Shown here one piece after another: positions 59,888 through 64,000 of a stretch of DNA of 64,000 bases. Made by a program: the position numbers and the translations under genes. This DNA comes from Phil1 sp964487565 (lineage in GTDB: Bacteria; Bacillota; Clostridia; Christensenellales; CAG-138), in contig CAZARN010000006.1 in assembly GCA_964487565.1 (NCBI GenBank), positions 90,445-154,444 of the forward strand. The letters are read 5' to 3'. Every line of letters starts with the position of its first letter. Position 1 is the first letter of the stretch. A model generated the notes under the pieces. It saw nothing but the letters and a program-made list of their open reading frames with translations. It had not been told where the DNA came from and made no database searches.

Positions 59888-59902
59888 TAGGTCAAAAGTA
59901 TA

Positions 59903-61879
59903 TTATTCCACCGGTATGTCTATCACATATGTCGCGCGCACCACGTCGCCCATCGTCTCATTATCCGTATAGCAAACATAAATTCGCCCGTTCCATGCGG
60001 AAATGCCTATGTTCGTTGATGTAAGATCCGCAACCTGTCGGCTTTCGCCCTTTGCGGTATCATACACCCAAAGCCTGTAAGGATAAGGATCTGAGGCTGC
60101 GGTTTGCGTGTCCTGACCCGTGGCCTGCGCATCATCGCCGCCCTCACCCGTATCTCCGCTTAGCATATTCTCAAAATAGAACAGCAACGACGCATCCTTT
60201 GACCACATGAAGGTATATACGCTGAAATCGGCGTCGATCTTTATCGTTTCCCCGTTGGCAAGATCAAGTATCGCAAAAGTGCTTTCGGGCTTTGCAGTCT
60301 CGTCCGCGCCGGCAAAATCGGAATTGGTGTTTGCATATGCAAGATAGCGGCCATCATCTGAAAACGCGAAAGCCTCCGCGTCAATGTATTTTTTGCGCAG
60401 TCCGCCCTCCGGTTTCACGCGATACACCGCCGCGCCTTCATCGAGCGTGGTCTCGCAAAAGTATACTTCGCCGTCCATGAAGCCGAGGCTCGATTCGTCG
60501 ACGCCCTTCTTGTCAACGACCGAATAGCGTCCGTTTTCGCTCGGAACATTAAAATCATACTGATTTATCACGATCCCGTTTGAGCCGCCGATCGAGAATA
60601 TCCTGCCGCCCATGGAATCCCAGCAATAAGCGCTCACCGTGTCGCCGAAACCCACCGCCGAAAGATCCGTTATCAGGTCGCGCGAATCAACATCGAATAT
60701 ATACAGGTGCGCGCTCTCTCCGCTGCGCTCAAGCACCGCAAGCTTTCTTCCGTCAGGCGAATAACGCGCGGATTCGATCTTCTGGAATTGGAAATCCACA
60801 AGCTGTTTTACGCTGCCCGAAAGCGACTGCACATAGAGCAGCTCATATTCCGTTACCCCTCCGCCCGCTTCGTATTCGCTCACCCTGCGGCTGTAAAGAA
60901 GCCCGGAATTATCGGGCGTCATTGCAAGGAAAAGCCCGTCCGGGATCACGACCTCAAGCTTTGTCTCCTCGCCGGCGATCCTTGCTCCCTTCACATCAAA
61001 AGCCGCCATATAATCCATCTCGCTGCTGTACGGCGGGAGCGTGCCGTCTTCAAGTTTGATAACGCTCCAATCCGTCGCCACTGCGCCGCTTTCACGCGAA
61101 AGAATGCTCTGCATCAGCTCATCTGCTGCGTTTTTCGAGCTGAACGCTTTTGAAATGAGCATTATGTTTGTTTTATCCTGCGCAAGCACCGGACTCATCT
61201 CATTCTCAACGCTGATTATCCCCTCGCAAAAATCCTTGTATGCGTTTGCGACGACATAGAAGGCAAATCCGTCCGGCGCGGTCTCATCGGCGATGACATC
61301 GACCGCGTCCTCCTTCGGCGCGGCGGAGGGCGAAGCTTCGACGATCGACGTTTTTGCAACCGGACGCAGCGTCACCGTTATAACGCTGTCGTTGCTCGAC
61401 ACGGAAAATGCCGCTTCCCTGTCAAGGTCGGCGTAAAAGCGGAATGTCCCGCCCTGCTGAGGCGAATGATTGAACGTTCCTATAATTACATCCGAAACCG
61501 AATAATCAAAATCGCGCTCATAATCCCAATATGTGAGGGATTCAAACTCCACGACGAGCCTGTACGGTCTGGCGAGCATATAAACCTTGTAACGCGGCGG
61601 GTTGCCGACGTCGCGCTGCGTGCCGTTGCCTGAAAGCTTGCTGTCCGAAACAAAGTCAAGCTTTAGCACCGTATCGCCGCCGTCTGTTGAAACATCGATG
61701 CTGTAAAGATTGGCGCGCGCAACGTCTCCGCCGCCTTCCTCGCTGCCATCGAACGTGAAGCCTGAATAATCGACCTCCGCCGCGGCGTCGCCTGTCTGTT
61801 CCTTCCGTCCGCAGGCGGCGGCTGACAGCGTCAAAGCCGCAAACAGTATCATCAATGCAAATGCAATAAATCTGCGCAT
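59903..61879 (-). CDS. Large lipoprotein: AMIN-like, SPOR-like and beta-propeller regions
   Basis: A 658-residue exported protein with a lipobox (LSAAAC, Cys near 23). Residues about 35-185 hold beta-rich sequence ending in RYKVYMLARPYRLVVEFES and RFYADLDREAAFSV, like the AMIN domain that binds peptidoglycan. About 205-280 (GFAFYVVANAYKDFCEG, SKAFSSKNAADELMQSI) resembles a SPOR-type repeat. About 310-640 has repeated YSPDGRKLAVLE, YCWDSMGGRIFSI, FSDDGRYLAYAN blocks, as in TolB/WD40-like propellers. AAGGAG precedes ATG 61879. A wall-attached scaffold or sensor is inferred. Confidence 0.82.
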   Translation of the reverse strand: MRRFIAFALMILFAALTLSAAACGRKEQTGDAAAEVDYSGFTFDGSEEGGGDVARANLYSIDVSTDGGDTVLKLDFVSDSKLSGNGTQRDVGNPPRYKVYMLARPYRLVVEFESLTYWDYERDFDYSVSDVIIGTFNHSPQQGGTFRFYADLDREAAFSVSSNDSVITVTLRPVAKTSIVEASPSAAPKEDAVDVIADETAPDGFAFYVVANAYKDFCEGIISVENEMSPVLAQDKTNIMLISKAFSSKNAADELMQSILSRESGAVATDWSVIKLEDGTLPPYSSEMDYMAAFDVKGARIAGEETKLEVVIPDGLFLAMTPDNSGLLYSRRVSEYEAGGGVTEYELLYVQSLSGSVKQLVDFQFQKIESARYSPDGRKLAVLERSGESAHLYIFDVDSRDLITDLSAVGFGDTVSAYCWDSMGGRIFSIGGSNGIVINQYDFNVPSENGRYSVVDKKGVDESSLGFMDGEVYFCETTLDEGAAVYRVKPEGGLRKKYIDAEAFAFSDDGRYLAYANTNSDFAGADETAKPESTFAILDLANGETIKIDADFSVYTFMWSKDASLLFYFENMLSGDTGEGGDDAQATGQDTQTAASDPYPYRLWVYDTAKGESRQVADLTSTNIGISAWNGRIYVCYTDNETMGDVVRATYVIDIPVE

Positions 61880-61907
61880 GGCGTTTCTCCTTATGTAAAT
61901 CGAATCA

Positions 61908-61916
61908 ATTATATCA
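61908..61916 (-). promoter_or_regulatory. Extended -10 promoter of the propeller lipoprotein
   Basis: TGATATAAT on the minus strand, 28 bases before the start codon; GTTACA 18 bases upstream is a possible -35. Confidence 0.6.
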
Positions 61917-61998
61917 TACGGACGTCCCCCTTGTAACGCAGATGACATTTCTTTGATCGATTTAATATAATGTTTTCAAATAATATGCTTAAAAGTGT

Positions 61999-62026
61999 TT
62001 GCACTGTTTTTCATATTTGCTATAAT
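61999..62026 (+). promoter_or_regulatory. Promoter of the zinc-ribbon membrane protein
   Basis: TTGCAC (61999-62004), 16-base spacer, TATAAT (62021-62026) with TG upstream of the -10. Confidence 0.75.
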
Positions 62027-62063
62027 TATGTGGATATGAATTCCCTGTCAGGAGGAAATGCTA

Positions 62064-63962
62064 ATGAGATGCAAAAAATGCGGAGCGTATAACGAGGATT
62101 ATCTCGAATACTGCGAAAACTGCGCAGCTCCGCTGACTCCGGATGACGAGACCGATACGGCCCCTTCCGCCGGGAACGATGCGGCTGCAAACGAGCAGCA
62201 GTCCTATGTTGCCGAAACAGGCGAAACACCGCCCGCGTGGGGCTTTGTGAAAGCGCCTCAATGGCCGCGTCCCGAGTTTGACGCCAATACCGTCAGCGAG
62301 GACGATATACCCGAGAATTATTTCAAAAAGTTCAATCCGCGTCCCGCCGCGCCGGTGTCAAACCAGGCGCCGCAATATGCGAAGCCCGAAGCCGTAATAA
62401 CCGACTCCGGCGTTTATGCACCCAAGACCGCGGCGGCCCCCGTGCAGCCGGCATATGCCTATCAGCAGCCGCGCCAGACTTCCCGTGACGCCCGCTATGC
62501 AGGAAGCGCCCCCTATGCGGAGCAGACAGTCGACGCATCAGGCTACGCGCCTGTCGCGTCCGAAGCGCCTGTCGCGCCCAAAAAGCGTGCGTCAAAGGCC
62601 GCGCCCGTCCCCGCCAAGGAAGAAGAAGAAGATTTTTACGATTATGACGACCGCACGCACAGGCCGGCGTCAGGCAAGCGCAATATCATTTTCATTGCGG
62701 CTGCCGCAGGGCTTGTGGTGCTCATTGTCGTTTTCGGCCTCATCTTTATCGGCGCAAAGTATGACGGCAACTTCAGCAAGTTCATAAGCTGCACATTTGC
62801 GGGCGACCCCGTGACAAAAGCGCCTACCGTCGAAACCAGCACCACCAAGGACGGCGATCCCGCTTACCTCATAACGGTGTATGCCAAGAACAACTATATC
62901 GTCCGCTTCACGGCAGGCGAGCTTGTTGCCGAATCCGCCGTTGTGAAGGGTTCTGTGACGCTCCGTATTCCGGAAGAGGTTTGGATACCCGCCGAACCGC
63001 TCGACTCCGCCACCATCTCCGTCACGCCGGACATAGTGGTCGTGAACCCCAACAAGGGCGATGAAACAAAGGTTGAGTTCACCGAGCCTATCGTGATATC
63101 CGTACCGACGATCGGCCTCACCATGACCGAACCCACGGTAAGCGACGTTACCGTCGACTCGACAACCGTTGCCGTATCAGGCGTCGTGGACGACAATACG
63201 GCTTCGATCTTCGTCGGCGACACTCAGGTCGCGGTCGATGAAGCGGGCAACTTCACCACCAATTATACCCTGCCAGGCGAAGGCACTTATGTGCTCGAAG
63301 TCAAGGCGCAGAAAAACGGCTGCATGAGCGCCGTTGCGACCTACAACATAACCTACGGCGCCGCAAGCGATCCTACAACAGCGCCTTCCACGGGCGGCAA
63401 CGTAACGTTTGCCATCAACGATGATGTGAAACGCTATGGCACGGACGCCACCATGACCGTTTCCGGCACAATGGAATCCGGTGCGACGATCACGGTATCG
63501 GGTGTTGAGCTTGAGGGCGCGGTCACGATGGATCAGAGTGCCGGCACTTTCAGCTTCACCGTGAAAACAGCGGATATAGGTCTTTATGAAGCCTCTGTCA
63601 CCGCCACGAAGGGCGAAGCAGCCAAGACCACAAAGGTTTATCTTGAGCATCAGCCCGACAAGAACACATACATGAGCCATGTATTTGCGCTCGATTATGA
63701 CCGCATCAAGAACTACCCGACGCACGAGAGCAGTTACAAGGTGGTCGGCACAATAGCCGAGGTCATCCAGAGCACGCCTTATGTCATTGCTCGCATCACG
63801 ACAAGCGCCGGCGATATTTACTTCTGCTACTTCACCGGCATATCCACCATCGAAGTCGGCGATGGCAAGACTTATGAGCTTTACGCGGATCCTTACGGAC
63901 TGTATGAATCCACCGGGCTTCCCTATATGCACGCCTGGTTCATCCTAAAGGGTTCCAACTGA
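62064..63962 (+). CDS. Zinc-ribbon membrane protein with extracellular Ig-like repeats
   Basis: A 632-residue protein. The first 25 residues form a cytosolic zinc ribbon (MRCKKCGAYNEDYLEYCENC). About 170 Pro/Ala/Tyr/Gln-rich residues follow, ending in an acidic run (KEEEEDFYDYDD). One membrane segment lies near 208-230 (RNIIFIAAAAGLVVLIVVFG). The outer part has at least two Ig-like beta domains rich in Thr and Val (VSDVTVDSTTVAVSGVVDDN, then RYGTDATMTVSGTMESGATI) and a C-terminal about 100-residue unit with little resemblance I can name. ATG 62064 has GGAGG 8 bases upstream. Function unknown; inside zinc ribbon and outside domains suggest signal or scaffold use. Confidence 0.85.
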   Translation: MRCKKCGAYNEDYLEYCENCAAPLTPDDETDTAPSAGNDAAANEQQSYVAETGETPPAWGFVKAPQWPRPEFDANTVSEDDIPENYFKKFNPRPAAPVSNQAPQYAKPEAVITDSGVYAPKTAAAPVQPAYAYQQPRQTSRDARYAGSAPYAEQTVDASGYAPVASEAPVAPKKRASKAAPVPAKEEEEDFYDYDDRTHRPASGKRNIIFIAAAAGLVVLIVVFGLIFIGAKYDGNFSKFISCTFAGDPVTKAPTVETSTTKDGDPAYLITVYAKNNYIVRFTAGELVAESAVVKGSVTLRIPEEVWIPAEPLDSATISVTPDIVVVNPNKGDETKVEFTEPIVISVPTIGLTMTEPTVSDVTVDSTTVAVSGVVDDNTASIFVGDTQVAVDEAGNFTTNYTLPGEGTYVLEVKAQKNGCMSAVATYNITYGAASDPTTAPSTGGNVTFAINDDVKRYGTDATMTVSGTMESGATITVSGVELEGAVTMDQSAGTFSFTVKTADIGLYEASVTATKGEAAKTTKVYLEHQPDKNTYMSHVFALDYDRIKNYPTHESSYKVVGTIAEVIQSTPYVIARITTSAGDIYFCYFTGISTIEVGDGKTYELYADPYGLYESTGLPYMHAWFILKGSN

Positions 63963-63980
63963 CGGATCAAACAACAAGCG

Positions 63981-64000
63981 GGCGGCCTGACCGGGCCGCC
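63981..64000 (+). terminator. Start of a terminator, cut by the window edge
   Basis: GGCGGCC-N6-GGCCGCC, a perfect 7-bp stem 18 bases past the stop; the T tract would lie beyond position 64000. Confidence 0.6.

Noticed and set aside
1..64000. CRISPR arrays, insertion sequences, prophage or integron parts
   Set aside because: Looked for repeated short units, transposase motifs and attachment-like repeats beside genes; none seen.

Overview
The window (64 kb, GC in the mid-50s by eye) is a dense, almost entirely chromosomal housekeeping region of a spore-forming Gram-positive anaerobe, most probably an uncultured member of class Clostridia. Supporting signs: Firmicutes-type gene order (rplS-rbgA-rnhB-yraN ... 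comM-dprA-topA-trmFO-hslV-hslU; ylxM-ffh-rpsP-khpA-rimM-trmD; plsX-acpP-rnc-smc-ftsY; the B. subtilis ylb-like cluster rsmD-coaD-ylbJ-tmcAL-ylbN-rpmF), sporulation proteins (YlbJ, BofA/YaaL, a SleB-type hydrolase), HslUV, pta-ackA fermentation, FeoAB ferrous iron uptake, sigma-70 promoters with frequent extended -10 elements, and GGAGG ribosome binding sites. I see no phage, insertion sequence, CRISPR array, rRNA or tRNA gene.

Layout. 0-7.3 kb: 5' part of argH; a feoAB fusion followed by hpf behind a DtxR-like palindrome; a PhzF-family isomerase; a MATE exporter; an unknown membrane protein. 7.3-11.3 kb: dgt-dnaG-rpoD. 11.4-28.3 kb (minus strand): rplM-rpsI; then, in transcription order from about 28.7 kb, rplS, rbgA, rnhB, yraN, a 1253-residue double GT-C glycosyltransferase with a GtrA partner, comM, dprA, topA, trmFO, hslV, hslU, a SleB-like lipoprotein and trmL. 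28.8-33.3 kb: ftsY, then ylxM-ffh-rpsP-khpA-rimM-trmD (signal recognition particle and ribosome/tRNA maturation). 33.3-39.8 kb: ylbN-rpmF-plsX-acpP-rnc-smc. 39.8-46.5 kb: pta-ackA, divergent tmcAL-ylbJ, and rsmD-coaD with a coiled-coil protein. 46.5-51.4 kb: a tightly overlapping operon of an RsiV-like lipoprotein, zinc ribbon protein, recX, birA, nnrD, amidohydrolase and 5-formyl-THF cyclo-ligase. 51.4-53.8 kb: nifS-thiI. 54-58.4 kb (plus): clpC, N-acetylmuramoyl-alanine amidase and a lipoprotein. 58.4-61.9 kb (minus): yaaL-bofA, folT under a THF riboswitch, and a lipoprotein combining AMIN-like, SPOR-like and propeller regions. 62-64 kb (plus): a zinc-ribbon membrane protein and the start of its terminator.

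How it works together. Most genes serve translation, tRNA modification, protein export, DNA maintenance and lipid synthesis. The interest lies in the regulatory and architectural details: iron-type operator over feoAB-hpf, a perfect inverted repeat across the ylbN-rpmF promoter, palindromes at argH, pta and nifS, a THF riboswitch with a visible Shine-Dalgarno-masking helix, a long plus-strand 3' region that runs antisense through bofA and yaaL, and the double GT-C enzyme plus GtrA inserted in an otherwise conserved block. All functions are inferred from sequence alone; no database search was possible.
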